This document shows positions 50,284 to 59,098 of a DNA stretch of 64,000 bases, in pieces. Position numbers and translations under genes: made by a program. Below the pieces are notes generated by a model. That model made no database searches. It was given only the letters and a program-made list of their open reading frames with translations, and was not told the origin of the DNA. Position 1 is the stretch's first letter. Every line of letters starts with the position of its first letter. This DNA comes from JACCXG01 sp963750935 (lineage in GTDB: Bacteria; Acidobacteriota; Vicinamibacteria; Vicinamibacterales; 2-12-FULL-66-21), in NCBI GenBank assembly GCA_963750935.1, contig CAVVSR010000012.1, positions 124,001 to 188,000 of the forward strand, read 5' to 3'.

Positions 50284-50879
50284 TCAATCGGTCGCGCGCG
50301 GCGGGCCGGTCAGTTCCCGGTAGAGCCAGCCCTTCGCAATCGCCCATTCCCGCTTCAGACGTGGCGGGGGAGACGCCGACGACCGCGGCGGTTTGCTCGA
50401 CGGTCAGGCCGCCGAAGAACCGCAGCTCGACGATCCGCGCCTGGCCCGGATCGAGCGCCTCCAGCTTCGGCAGCGCGCCGTCGAGCGCGATCGCGTCGAC
50501 GGCGTCGATGCGACTGGTCCGCCAGGCCGGCGCATCGCGACCGGCGCGCCGCGCGCGCGCCCGCCGTGCTTGAGCCGCATCTCGCGCCGCGCGTTGTCGA
50601 CCAGGATGCGCCGCATGACTGCGCGGCGATCGCGTAGAAGTGGGCGCGGTTCTGCCAGTCGACGTCGCGCTGGCCGACCAGCTTCAGGTACGCCTCGCTG
50701 ACCAGTGCCGTCGCCTGAAACATGCTGACGCGCCACTCGCGGGCCATGTGCTTCGAGGCGATGACGTGCAGCTCGTCGTAGACGAGCGGCATCAGCCGCT
50801 CGAGCGCATCCTGCCGGCCGTCGCGCCACTGCTGCAGCAGACGCGTGACGTCAGTGCCCGTCTCCTCGGGGTCGGACAT
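50284..50879 (-). pseudogene. broken ECF-type sigma factor gene (three indels)
   Basis: Frame pieces reassemble into an ECF sigma factor of the SigE-like acidobacterial/planctomycetal type (about 195 residues). Piece 1: VTRLLQQWRDGRQDALERLMPLVYDELHVIASKHM to HFYAIAAQ (50879 to about 50615). Piece 2: MRRILVDNARREMRLKHGG (to about 50525). Piece 3: WRTSRIDAVDAIALDGALPKLEALDPGQARIVELRFFGGLTVEQTAAVVGVSPAT (to about 50358). Piece 4: VKREWAIAKGWLYRELTG to TGA 50284. Two breaks look like single deletions and the last like an insertion, unlike the insertion-only errors elsewhere, so this may be a real pseudogene. Its promoter region is filled by a heptad repeat array. Confidence 0.7.
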
Positions 50880-50898
50880 CGCGGGAACAGATTATATG

Positions 50899-51110
50899 TG
50901 CTTGGTGCTTGGTGCTCGGTGCGAGGTGCGAGGTGCGAGGTGCGAGGTGCGAGGTGCGCGGTGCGCGGTGCGCGGTGCGCCGGGCGCATGAGCCGGCGCT
51001 GCTCCTCCCAGAGTTCGTCCCTGCCTCCCGATCACCGATCCCCGACCACCGATCACGCTTGTTCCGTGCGCACCCAGCACCCCGCACCCCGCATCGAGCA
51101 CCCCGCACCG
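50899..51110. repeat. heptad-armed inverted repeat element A
   Basis: Arm 1 (50899-50982) is twelve 7-bp units in strict phase: TGCTTGG x2, TGCTCGG, TGCGAGG x5, TGCGCGG x3, TGCGCCG. Inside lies a second heptad tract (51028-51055: CCGATCA, CCGATCC, CCGACCA, CCGATCA). Arm 2 (51069-51110) has six units (GCACCCA, GCACCCC x2, GCATCGA, GCACCCC, GCACCGA) that match the reverse complement of arm 1 (GCACCTC, GCACCGA, GCACCAA). The element fills the gap between the sigma start and the ADOP start and can fold as a long imperfect stem. Confidence 0.85.
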
Positions 51111-51150
51111 ACCCGTTAACACTGCGCCCTCCGCCGTCGTCTTGCCCCCC

Positions 51151-53553
51151 ATGACCACATTCGTGCACGACGTTCGCGTGGCTGCCCGGTCGATGGTCGG
51201 GGCCAGGGGCTTTGCGGTGACGGCCGTACTGACGCTCGCGCTCGGGATGGCGTTGTGCATCGTCGCCGTGGCGGTGATGAAAGCCTACCTGTTCCAGGAG
51301 TTGCCGTATCCGGCCGCGGGCCGGCTGTATTCGGTCAGCTACGGCGTGCCGGGGCAACCCCAGCCGCGCGAGATGGAGGGGCTCGACTGGGCGAGCCTGG
51401 GTGACGTGATCGAGCATCCGGTGGCCTGGGATCTCGACATGTTCTACCTGCTCGGCGGCGAGTACACGGAATCGATCCCCGGCGCGTGGGTGACCGAAGG
51501 GTTCGTGCACGGTCTCGGGATCCAGCCATCGCTGGGACGGGGCTTCGACCGTGAAGCGTTCGCCACCGGCAGCCCCAACGTCGTGTTGATCAGCCACCGG
51601 CTGTGGACGAATCGCTTCGCGGCCAGGCCGGACGTCATCGGCCAGACGTTCACGGCCTATGTGAGCGACCGGCCGCAGGAAGCGGAGCGGTTCACGATCA
51701 TCGGCGTGATGCCGGCGGGGTTCTGGCACATCAACACCTACACCGACATCCTGGCGCCGCTGCGCGCGCCGTCCTATCCCTACATGGTGCGGCTGCGGGA
51801 CGGCGTGACGACGGACGTGGCCGCGGCGCGCGTGGCGTCGCTCGTCCGCGCCGGCGCCCGTGACGTGCCGGCGAACTGGAGTCCGACCCTGGTGTCGACC
51901 CACGAGCAGTACGTCGCCCGTACCGTCCCGATGCTGTGGACGGTGAGCGCGGCGGCCGCGCTGGTGCTGCTGGCCGCGTGCGCGAACGTCGCGGCACTGC
52001 TGCTGGTGCGCGCGGTGCGGCGCCAGAAGGAAGTGGCGGTGCGGGTCGCGCTCGGCGCCGGCCGCGGCGCGATCGCGCGCATGCTCCTCGCCGAGGCGCT
52101 CGTCCTCGGCGTCGCGGCGACGTCCCTGGCGCTGCTGACGAGCGGTCTCATCCTGGGCTCGCTGGCGCCCGCGATCCAGCAGCAGCTCGGACGCACGGCG
52201 CCCGGCGGCGCCGCGGCGTTCGCGATCGACGGCCGCACGCTGGCGTTCGCCATCGGGCTCGGCCTGCTGACCGCCGTCATCTGCACGCTCGCGCCGCTCG
52301 TCACCTCCACGCGACCCGGCCTGCTCCACGGCATGCAGAGCGGCGGCCGGGCGGTGACCGAGGGACCGCGGAGCCGCCGCATTCGCGGCACGCTGATCGC
52401 GGTCGAGATTGCCGTGTCGCTGACGCTCCTCGTCGGATCGACGCTGATGCTGCGGACGGTGGTCGCGCTCCTGCGGACCGACCTCGGCTTCTCCGCGGAG
52501 CGCGTGCTGATGGCGTCGATCACGCTGCGCCAGAATCGCTATCCCGACGCCGCGACCCGGCTCGCGGCGTTTGCCCGCATGGAAGCGCAGGTCGGCGCGG
52601 TGCCGGGGGTCGAGGCGGTCGGCCTGACCACGGCCTGGCCGGTTCAGCAGCCGCGCATCCTCACGGTGGAGACGGCGGGCGCCGCCGGACGGACGAGCGC
52701 CCAGTCGGGTCTCCACCGGGTGAACGACGGCTATTTCGCGACGCTGAGGCTTGGCCTCGCCTCGGGCCGGTTCGTTCGCTCCGACGATCGCGCCGGCACC
52801 GAGCCGGTCGTTGTCGTCAGCGAGACGCTGGCGCGGCGGCTGTGGCCTGCGGGGGATGCCGTGGGACGGCGGCTGGTCGTGCCGGAGGAACAGGAGCGCG
52901 GGCAGCCGGTTCCGCTCGAACGCACCGTCGTCGGCGTCGTGCGTGACGTGCGCCAGGGGCCGTCCGACGTCGAGCTCGCCGACGCCTACGTGCCGCTCGC
53001 CCAGTCTCCGGGACGCTTCACGTTCGTGCTGACGCGCACTGCCGGCGATCCGCTCAACTGGCTGACGCCGTTCCGCTCGGCGTTTCGCGACATCGATCCG
53101 GAGATGTCGGTGCAGACCGCGCGCCCGCTGCAGCAGGTCGTCGACGAGCTCGTGGTGCGCCCGCGCTTCCTGGCGTCGCTGCTCGGCGCGTTCGCGGTGA
53201 TCGCCGCGCTGCTCGCGCTCGTCGGCGTCTACAGCGTGATCGCCTACGCGGTCCGGCAGCGCGAGCGCGAGATCGCGGTACGCATGGCGCTCGGCGCCGA
53301 TCCCTCACGCCTGACGCGGCTGTTCGTCAGGCAGGGCAGCCTGATCCTGCTGGCCGGCCTCACGATGGGCGTGGTCGGCGCGCTGGCCGCCGGGCGGGTG
53401 ATCGAGACGCAGCTCTATGGCGTCACTCCGCGCGATCCGGTGGCGATTGCCGCGGCCGTCGCCGCGTTCGGCTGCGCCGGCATGTTCGCGATCTGGTGGC
53501 CGTCCCGCCGCGCCGCGTCAACCGATCCGGCGATCGCGCTCAGGAGCGAATAA
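51151..53553 (+). CDS. ADOP-family (acidobacterial duplicated orphan permease) MacB/FtsX-type permease
   Basis: 800 residues from ATG 51151. The architecture is duplicated: MacB-type periplasmic domain plus FtsX membrane block, twice. Seen: N-terminal HDVRVAARSMVGARGFAVTAVLTLALGMA, RRQKEVAVRVALGAGRGAIARMLLAEALVLG (first FtsX), a middle RRIRGTLIAVEIAVSLTLLVGSTLMLRTV, and the second FtsX with RQREREIAVRMALGADPSRLTRLFVRQGSLILL plus a final helix before ASTDPAIALRSE. This is the ABC permease family found in large numbers in acidobacteria without a linked ATPase, and no ATPase is adjacent here. Function is unknown; export of peptides or lipids is speculation. Heptad repeat elements bound it on both sides. 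Confidence 0.92.
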   Translation: MTTFVHDVRVAARSMVGARGFAVTAVLTLALGMALCIVAVAVMKAYLFQELPYPAAGRLYSVSYGVPGQPQPREMEGLDWASLGDVIEHPVAWDLDMFYLLGGEYTESIPGAWVTEGFVHGLGIQPSLGRGFDREAFATGSPNVVLISHRLWTNRFAARPDVIGQTFTAYVSDRPQEAERFTIIGVMPAGFWHINTYTDILAPLRAPSYPYMVRLRDGVTTDVAAARVASLVRAGARDVPANWSPTLVSTHEQYVARTVPMLWTVSAAAALVLLAACANVAALLLVRAVRRQKEVAVRVALGAGRGAIARMLLAEALVLGVAATSLALLTSGLILGSLAPAIQQQLGRTAPGGAAAFAIDGRTLAFAIGLGLLTAVICTLAPLVTSTRPGLLHGMQSGGRAVTEGPRSRRIRGTLIAVEIAVSLTLLVGSTLMLRTVVALLRTDLGFSAERVLMASITLRQNRYPDAATRLAAFARMEAQVGAVPGVEAVGLTTAWPVQQPRILTVETAGAAGRTSAQSGLHRVNDGYFATLRLGLASGRFVRSDDRAGTEPVVVVSETLARRLWPAGDAVGRRLVVPEEQERGQPVPLERTVVGVVRDVRQGPSDVELADAYVPLAQSPGRFTFVLTRTAGDPLNWLTPFRSAFRDIDPEMSVQTARPLQQVVDELVVRPRFLASLLGAFAVIAALLALVGVYSVIAYAVRQREREIAVRMALGADPSRLTRLFVRQGSLILLAGLTMGVVGALAAGRVIETQLYGVTPRDPVAIAAAVAAFGCAGMFAIWWPSRRAASTDPAIALRSE

Positions 53554-53555
53554 AA

Positions 53556-53706
53556 CAACTCCCAACTCCCAACTCCCAATTCCCAAGCAGAGTCCTGCGA
53601 GGCATCTGGGTTGAAGACGCACCGAACTGCTTGGTCGCCGCGACTTTTACCCAGATGTCTCGACCGATTCCGTTTTGGGAGTTGGGAGTTGGAAGTTGGG
53701 AGTTGA
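53556..53706. repeat. heptad-armed inverted repeat element B
   Basis: Arm 1 (53556-53586): CAACTCC x3, CAATTCC, CAA. Arm 2 (53675-53706): TTGGGAG x2, TTGGAAG, TTGGGAG, TTG. Arm 2 is the reverse complement of arm 1 over 31 bp with about two mismatches. Inside the 88-nt loop a perfect 9-bp inverted pair, CATCTGGGT (53603-53611) and ACCCAGATG (53649-53657), forms a nested stem. It starts 3 nt after the ADOP stop and ends 3 nt before the stop of the convergent phosphodiesterase-like gene, so it may also terminate transcription from both sides. Confidence 0.9.
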
Positions 53707-53708
53707 AG

Positions 53709-54734
53709 CTACTTCTTCCGCCCGAGCACCCCTTCGAGCTCCTCGTACTGATCGGTCGCGATGAACTCGACGCCGGCGGCGACCGCCGCCTCGAGACGCT
53801 CGCGGCCGGCGGCCAGCGAGCCGAAGTTATAGCTCTCGGTCCAGCCGAGGCTCTTGCCCGGCGGGTGGCCATTCAGCGTGTAGAAGCGCACCCACAGGCC
53901 CATGTCGTGGGCGCGGGACACGATTGCCTTGAGACGTGCGGCGTCGCCAGCCGTCCAGGCGCCGGCCTTGCCCTGTCCGCCAAGCTCCACCGCCGCCCAC
54001 GCGAAGTTCGTCCACCGCCGATAGTTGGTGGCGCGCGTCGGGATCAGGACCTCGGGTGTGGCGTTGAACACCGCGGCGGCGCGTTCCTCGGACGTGGTTG
54101 CCGATGGGAACGTCGCCGGCGGGATCGTGCCGAAGATCCGAAGGCTGCCGCCGACCGGTACTCGCGCGTGAAAGGTGTCGGCCTGCCCGTCGCCGTTTTC
54201 CGTGAGCACGAGCAGCGGACCGACGCGGAACGGGGTCACGCGCGTTTCGTCCGCGACACGCTCCGCGGTCGTGAGCCACGACTCGTGGCGCCCCAGCAGC
54301 TCCCAGATCGCCTGGTGGTGCGCCGGTTCGTTCGACTTGAAGTCGAGGTGCAGCACCATCACCGGCCACGTCTCACGCTTGTTCTCGGCCAGCGCCCGTG
54401 CGATCAGGGGACGCACCTTGTCGAAGAAATGTGCCTCGAGTGTCGGCTCGGTGCCGGTGAACTTGAGGTCGTGCGAGACCACCGACTGCCCGCGGCCGCT
54501 CTGCGGATCGACGCGCCACGCGATGTCCTGCTCGATCGCCAGGCCGGTCGTACGCGTCGCCAGGGCGCGATCGATCCGTTCGTTCCAGAGGCCCTTCTCG
54601 GGATAGCAGTTGTGCGCGTGCAGCCACACCCGGCCGCCCGGCTGCAGGACGTCCGCCGCCCGCATCGACGCCATCGGCATCCGCGCTGCCAGAACACAGC
54701 AGCTCACCAGCACAAACCGCGCACACGTCGTCAT
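53709..54734 (-). CDS. exported GDPD/PI-PLC-like phosphodiesterase superfamily protein
   Basis: 341 residues with a signal peptide (CARFVLVSCCVLAARMPMASMRA). VWLHAHNCYPEKGLWNERIDRAL, GLAIEQDIAWRVD and VVSHDLKFTG match the substrate and metal-site order (His, Glu/Asp, His) of TIM-barrel phosphodiesterases, and RAHDMGLWVRFYTLNG with FIATDQYEEL is the C-terminal part of that fold. It may cleave phosphodiester lipids or sugars outside the cytoplasm. Exact substrate is not readable. Convergent with the ADOP gene across element B. Confidence 0.75.
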   Translation of the reverse strand: MTTCARFVLVSCCVLAARMPMASMRAADVLQPGGRVWLHAHNCYPEKGLWNERIDRALATRTTGLAIEQDIAWRVDPQSGRGQSVVSHDLKFTGTEPTLEAHFFDKVRPLIARALAENKRETWPVMVLHLDFKSNEPAHHQAIWELLGRHESWLTTAERVADETRVTPFRVGPLLVLTENGDGQADTFHARVPVGGSLRIFGTIPPATFPSATTSEERAAAVFNATPEVLIPTRATNYRRWTNFAWAAVELGGQGKAGAWTAGDAARLKAIVSRAHDMGLWVRFYTLNGHPPGKSLGWTESYNFGSLAAGRERLEAAVAAGVEFIATDQYEELEGVLGRKK

Positions 54735-54781
54735 GATCTCGTCCTCGTCCGAAACGGGATGGAGTATAGCTGGCGCCGCAG

Positions 54782-55678
54782 CTACCGGACGAACCGCAGG
54801 TTGTGGCGCGCCATGAAGTCGTGGATCGCCCGTTCGAACGTCGCGCTGTCGAGATCGATTGCGCTGACGTGGTCGCCCTGTACTTCGACGAACATCTTGG
54901 CGCCGCGTGCCGCCTCGTAGAGGCGACGGCCGTGAGTGATGGGGATCACCTCGTCCTTCGACGCGTGCAGGAACAGCATCGGCGCGGGAATCTGATTGAT
55001 CGTCCGGATCGAGTCGAGCGAGCTGCGCATGAACAGCCGCAGCGGAAAGAACGGGTACTTCTGCTGCGTCAGATCGACGAACGACGCCGGCGCGCCCTCG
55101 AGGATCATCGCGGCGGGCGGCTGGCTCGACGCCATGTCCACCGCCAGCGCGGAACCCAGCGACCAGCCGTAGACGGTGATCGCGTGCGGCGGGACCTTCC
55201 GTGACTCGCGGAGGTAGTCATAGGCGGCGCGGGCGTCGGCCTGGAGCGTGGCCTCGGTCGGGTCGCCGGGAATGCCCCCGAATCCCCGGTACTCCGGCGC
55301 CAGCACGTTGATGCCCAGGCCGCGCAGCATCCGGTAATGCGAGATGTTCACCTGCGACGCGACCGAGCTGATGTTGCCGTGCAGGTACAACACCCACGGC
55401 CCCGTGTCGGTGCCCGCGTGGCGGATCACCCAGGCGAACTGCTGCGCGCCGTCGCGGCGCGGCAGGTCGATCTGCTCGTAGGCAAACGGCGGGCGTCCGG
55501 TGGCGAGCGTGCTGCCCGCCTGAAAGATGAGGCGCGTCTCCTGGCGGATCAGCCACAGCACCGCGCCGCCGTAGCCGAGCGCGGCGATGAGGAGCAGCGT
55601 GAGCAGGACTGCGAAAGGACGCGGACGGCGGCGAGGGGCCTTGCGGCGCTCCGGCCCTTTGTATCGCGGCGTGAACAC
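54782..55678 (-). CDS. membrane-anchored alpha/beta hydrolase (ABHD13/17-like)
   Basis: 298 residues: a basic N-terminus (GPERRKAPRRRPRP), one membrane helix (FAVLLTLLLIAALGYGGAVLWLI), then an alpha/beta-hydrolase domain. VLYLHGNISSVASQVN is the oxyanion-hole HGN block, VYGWSLGSALAVDMA contains the nucleophile elbow GWSLG, FLHASKDEVIP holds the acid Asp, and VQGDHVSAID the His. The triad is complete. The M24 peptidase gene lies 15 nt upstream on the same strand. Likely esterase or thioesterase; substrate unknown. Confidence 0.9.
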   Translation of the reverse strand: MFTPRYKGPERRKAPRRRPRPFAVLLTLLLIAALGYGGAVLWLIRQETRLIFQAGSTLATGRPPFAYEQIDLPRRDGAQQFAWVIRHAGTDTGPWVLYLHGNISSVASQVNISHYRMLRGLGINVLAPEYRGFGGIPGDPTEATLQADARAAYDYLRESRKVPPHAITVYGWSLGSALAVDMASSQPPAAMILEGAPASFVDLTQQKYPFFPLRLFMRSSLDSIRTINQIPAPMLFLHASKDEVIPITHGRRLYEAARGAKMFVEVQGDHVSAIDLDSATFERAIHDFMARHNLRFVR

Positions 55679-55693
55679 AGGCGGCCCGGGACG

Positions 55694-57124
55694 TCAGCGG
55701 ACGAGAAAGAGCGTGTCCTGGCGCCTGAGCGCCCAACGCACCTTGCCGTCGGCGCCGACGATGACGTCCTCTTCCTGCGCCATGCGGACCTGCTGGTCGC
55801 CCCACTCGGGCACGCGCGTCGTGGCCTGCAGCTCGATCGAGTACCACATGCTCGGAATGACCCTGGCGTCGCCGCGGCCGGCCACGCCTTCCTGATAATC
55901 CCACAGTCCGATCAGCGGGCCGGCGCCATGGCCGTGCAGCCCGACGGGGTGCGAATAGACCGTGCCGTCGATCTTCGCCGCGGCCATCCGGCCGCGAGAG
56001 GCCGCGAGGATCTCGTTGCCGGTGCGTCCAGGCCTGATCTCCGAGACCACGATGTCCTGCATGGCATTGGCATTGGCGAGCGCGCGACGCAGGCCCTCCG
56101 GCGCATCGTGCTCGCCCGGCCGCAGCACGTAGGCGTTGTGCTGCGTGTCGGTGTTGAGGCGGGCGACGGTGATGCCGACGTCGCAGTGGAGCAGATCTCC
56201 CGGCTGGATGATCGGATCGTCTCCGAGCTCGGTGGCGGTCACGCCCTTGCGCTGCACGTCCACGCTCGGCTGGAACCACGTCCCGAGCCCGAGATCGTTG
56301 ACGCGCTGCCGCCACCACCACACCAGATCGCTGGTCCGTGACTTGCCGACGGTGATCACGCGTGACGAGAACATCGTCTGCGTCAGCGACCACACCAGCT
56401 CCTGCATCCGCTGGAAGAATGCCTCTTCGTCGGGCAGCCGGGAGGCGATGAACTCCAGGGGCAGGCCTTCGGCGTCGCGGAACTTCGACGTCCATGGCTC
56501 GCCGAGCGCCGCCGTCATGCCCTTGAGCTCGCCGCTGGTCAGGCCGTCGGAGAACGCGAACACGGTGGAGCGGTTGATGCCGATGACCCGCGGGTTGCGC
56601 TCCTCGATCACCGCTTTCAGGACCTGCCACTGCTCGTCGCCCCACAGCTCGGCCTGCTGGCCCCGTCCGACGTCAGCCGCCGCGGCGCGAGTCGAGCGGC
56701 GGGCCTCGAACACGCCGCCCTGCGACGTGCCGCCGAGCGCGATGCGCTGCACGCAGGCCGCGGCGGGCGGCGTGCCGGCCGCCGCGCAGGTGTCGAAGAA
56801 GACGTAGATGGTGCGGCGGCGTGCCGCGAACGTCACCGGCGAGGCGATCGCCGTGAAGACCGGATCCTCGGTGTACTCGCGCATCGGCACGACCCACATG
56901 TCGATGCCGTGCTTGCGCATCAGCGGGGGGAGGAACGTGTCGAGCCGCTTGCGCAGCCAGTCCTGCTGCATCGCCGCCAGGTCGCGGAGCGTGCCGAACG
57001 GACGCTCGATGCGTGGTGCGTCAGCCGTCACGGCAGGCGGGGCCTGCTGCGCCGTCACGGAGACGGACAGCCCGGCCAGAACGGCAGCAAGACACAAGAC
57101 CCGAGGGCAGTTCCAGGACAGCAT
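55694..57124 (-). CDS. exported M24-family metallopeptidase (Xaa-Pro aminopeptidase-like)
   Basis: 476 residues with a signal peptide (VLCLAAVLAGLSVSVTAQ). The N-terminal creatinase-like domain (MRKHGIDMWVVPMREYTEDPVF) precedes the pita-bread catalytic domain. The five metal ligands of the family are in place: Asp in LLHCDVGI, Asp in LNTDTQHNAYV, His in HPVGLHGHGAG, Glu in WYSIELQ and Glu in MAQEEDVIV. It should remove N-terminal residues next to proline in the periplasm. It is full length, and the hydrolase gene downstream is probably cotranscribed. Confidence 0.92.
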   Translation of the reverse strand: MLSWNCPRVLCLAAVLAGLSVSVTAQQAPPAVTADAPRIERPFGTLRDLAAMQQDWLRKRLDTFLPPLMRKHGIDMWVVPMREYTEDPVFTAIASPVTFAARRRTIYVFFDTCAAAGTPPAAACVQRIALGGTSQGGVFEARRSTRAAAADVGRGQQAELWGDEQWQVLKAVIEERNPRVIGINRSTVFAFSDGLTSGELKGMTAALGEPWTSKFRDAEGLPLEFIASRLPDEEAFFQRMQELVWSLTQTMFSSRVITVGKSRTSDLVWWWRQRVNDLGLGTWFQPSVDVQRKGVTATELGDDPIIQPGDLLHCDVGITVARLNTDTQHNAYVLRPGEHDAPEGLRRALANANAMQDIVVSEIRPGRTGNEILAASRGRMAAAKIDGTVYSHPVGLHGHGAGPLIGLWDYQEGVAGRGDARVIPSMWYSIELQATTRVPEWGDQQVRMAQEEDVIVGADGKVRWALRRQDTLFLVR

Positions 57125-57249
57125 GCAGCGACTCTCCGTTCAACGAGTCTATCCCGACTGTAGGGCGCCGCCGAGTGCCGGATGAGCCCGTCCACGGCGC
57201 GTGGCACCCAATTCGCAACCCCGCCCCGGATTCGGGAGGGGACACACAC

Positions 57250-57543
57250 ATGAGGAGCGAGGACCGTAAGCGCTTTACCCAGCGAGCCCACGGCAACGAA
57301 GAACGCGCCTCGCGTGTTCCGGGGGCACGTACGCGTGACGCTGGTGCATCAGACGCATTCAGCGACGTTACACGAAGCACTGGTGCGTGGGATGAGCTCG
57401 ATCGCACCAGCTCAGCGTTCGAGGGGCGTGGTGACCCCGAGCCCGCTGAGCGCGTGCAGGCTATGGCCACGTCGGAGAACTCCGACGGGTCGTGGGCGCC
57501 GGAGCCCAACATCGTTCCCGAGGACGAACGCAGTCAGCGCTGA
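57250..57543 (+). CDS. small hydrophilic protein of unknown function
   Basis: 97 residues starting at ATG 57250, with GGGAGGGG at 57235-57242 as a plausible though close ribosome-binding site. The product is charged and low in hydrophobic residues (RKRFTQRAHGNEERASRVPG, EPNIVPEDERSQR), so probably disordered. The 57125-57249 gap upstream holds no other gene. No homologue is recognised; it may be real because of the start context, or be chance coding. Confidence 0.4.
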   Translation: MRSEDRKRFTQRAHGNEERASRVPGARTRDAGASDAFSDVTRSTGAWDELDRTSSAFEGRGDPEPAERVQAMATSENSDGSWAPEPNIVPEDERSQR

Positions 57544-57594
57544 ACAGCGAACGACGCATCGCGAGGATGGGAGTAATAGACTACGCGGCGACAC

Positions 57595-59098
57595 ATGCGC
57601 CGCAAGCTCATCACGCTTCTCCTCGTCCTCGCGGTCGTCGTCATTGCCGCATACGTATTCGTTCGCGTCACCCTCGCATCGGACCTCGTGCGGGCGACGC
57701 TCGAACAGCAGCTCGGCGCGTATTTTCAGCAGCCGGTCCGTGTCGGCGCCGCCGCCGCCTCGATCTTCCCCCGCATCAGCATCACGCTCTCCGACGTCGC
57801 CATCGGGGCGACGCCATCGATGCAGATCCGTGACATTCGCATCGCCACCGGCCTGCGCGGCCTGCTGTCGCGAGTCGTGACCGATGCCGAGATCGTTGTG
57901 TCCGACGCGCGCGTGGCGCTCCCGTTGCCGTTCCCGCTCGCGCCCGCATCCGCGCCGGCGTCCGGCGCGCCGACCTCCGGCGGCGTGGTCGTGCAGTCGG
58001 TGCGGGTCATCGAGCTCCGGGACCTGGTGCTGACGGGAGGCGCGCACACGCTTCGGGTCGACCTGTCCTCGGCGCTCGACGGAGACCGGCTCGAGATCCG
58101 TGAGCTCACGGCGCGGGCCGCGCGCACAAGCCTGCGCGCGACCGGCGTGGTCTCGAGCCTGGCGAAGATGGAGGCGCAACTCGAGGCACGCGCCGAGACG
58201 CTCGACCTCGACGAGGTGATCGGCATCGCCGCGGCGCTGAGCGGACCCGCGCCGAACGCGACCAGCCTCGGCGCCGGTGATGCCGATGCGCGTGAACGTG
58301 AAGCTGACCGCCGCCGAGGGGCAGCTCGCGACCTTCGGATTCCGCGACCTCTCGACGTCGATCGCGCTGCAGCCGACGCGCCTCGGGCTGGCGCCGCTCG
58401 GCTTCGCGACGTTCGGCGGCAGGTTCGCGGGTCGGCTCGACGTCGACACCGCTCGCCGGACGCCGCGGCTGCGCCTCGCGGGAACGATCGACGGCGCCGA
58501 CGTTGCGGCGTTGATGAAAGCCGGCGGCAGTCCTGGCGGGATGACGGGACGCCTTGGCGGCACGGTGGCCCTCGAAGGGGAGGGCACCGATACCGCCACG
58601 CTGATCCGCACGGCCCGCGGCACCATGGAGGCCGCGGTCACCGACGGCACGCTGCCCGGACTGGATCTCGTGCGGACGATCGTGCTGGCGTTCGGCAAGC
58701 CATCGGGCGCGCCGCCGGAGGGCTCGGGCTCGACGTTCTCGCGTCTCGGCGGCACGTTCCTGATGACCGACGGCGCGCTGCGGTCCGACCGCATCGCCAT
58801 GGCCTCGCGTGATTTCGATCTGGCGGGACGCGGGTCGCTGCACATCGCATCGGGAGCGGTGGACGCGCGCACCGACGTCGTGCTGTCCGAGGAGCTCACC
58901 GCGCAGGCCGGCACCGACCTGCGGCGCTACGCGGACCAGGACGGGCGCGTGATCGTGCCGGCCGCCATCGGCGGGACGTTGTCGCGGCCCTCGGTTTCGA
59001 TCGACGTCGCGGCAGCGGCGCGGCGGGCGGTCGGCAACGAGCTCAAGCGCCGCGCCACATCCTTCCTGGAGGGGCTGTTCAAGAAGAAGCAGAACTGA
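57595..59098 (+). CDS. AsmA-like periplasmic protein, apparent frameshift
   Basis: An N-terminal membrane anchor (RRKLITLLLVLAVVVIAAYVFV) is followed by an AsmA domain (VRATLEQQLGAYFQQPVRVGAAAASIFPRISITLSDVAIG) and beta-rich repeats, ending in a C-terminal AsmA-2-type region with RTARGTMEAAVTDGTLPGLDLVRTI and RSDRIAMASRDFDLAGRGSLH. The frame breaks at CC 58274-58275; dropping one C gives LGAVMPMRVNVKLTAAEGQL. Repaired length is about 500 residues. AsmA relatives move phospholipids between membranes. Its 3' end overlaps the 3' end of the convergent peptidase-like gene by 20 bp. Confidence 0.8.

Noticed and set aside
50899..51110. Possible CRISPR array
   Set aside because: Repeat unit is 7 bp without 30-40 bp spacers and no cas gene is near; it is a tandem heptad array.
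50851..52716. Long minus-strand frame covering element A and the ADOP gene
   Set aside because: Its translation is charged and low-complexity, and the plus-strand MacB/FtsX protein is clearly the real gene.
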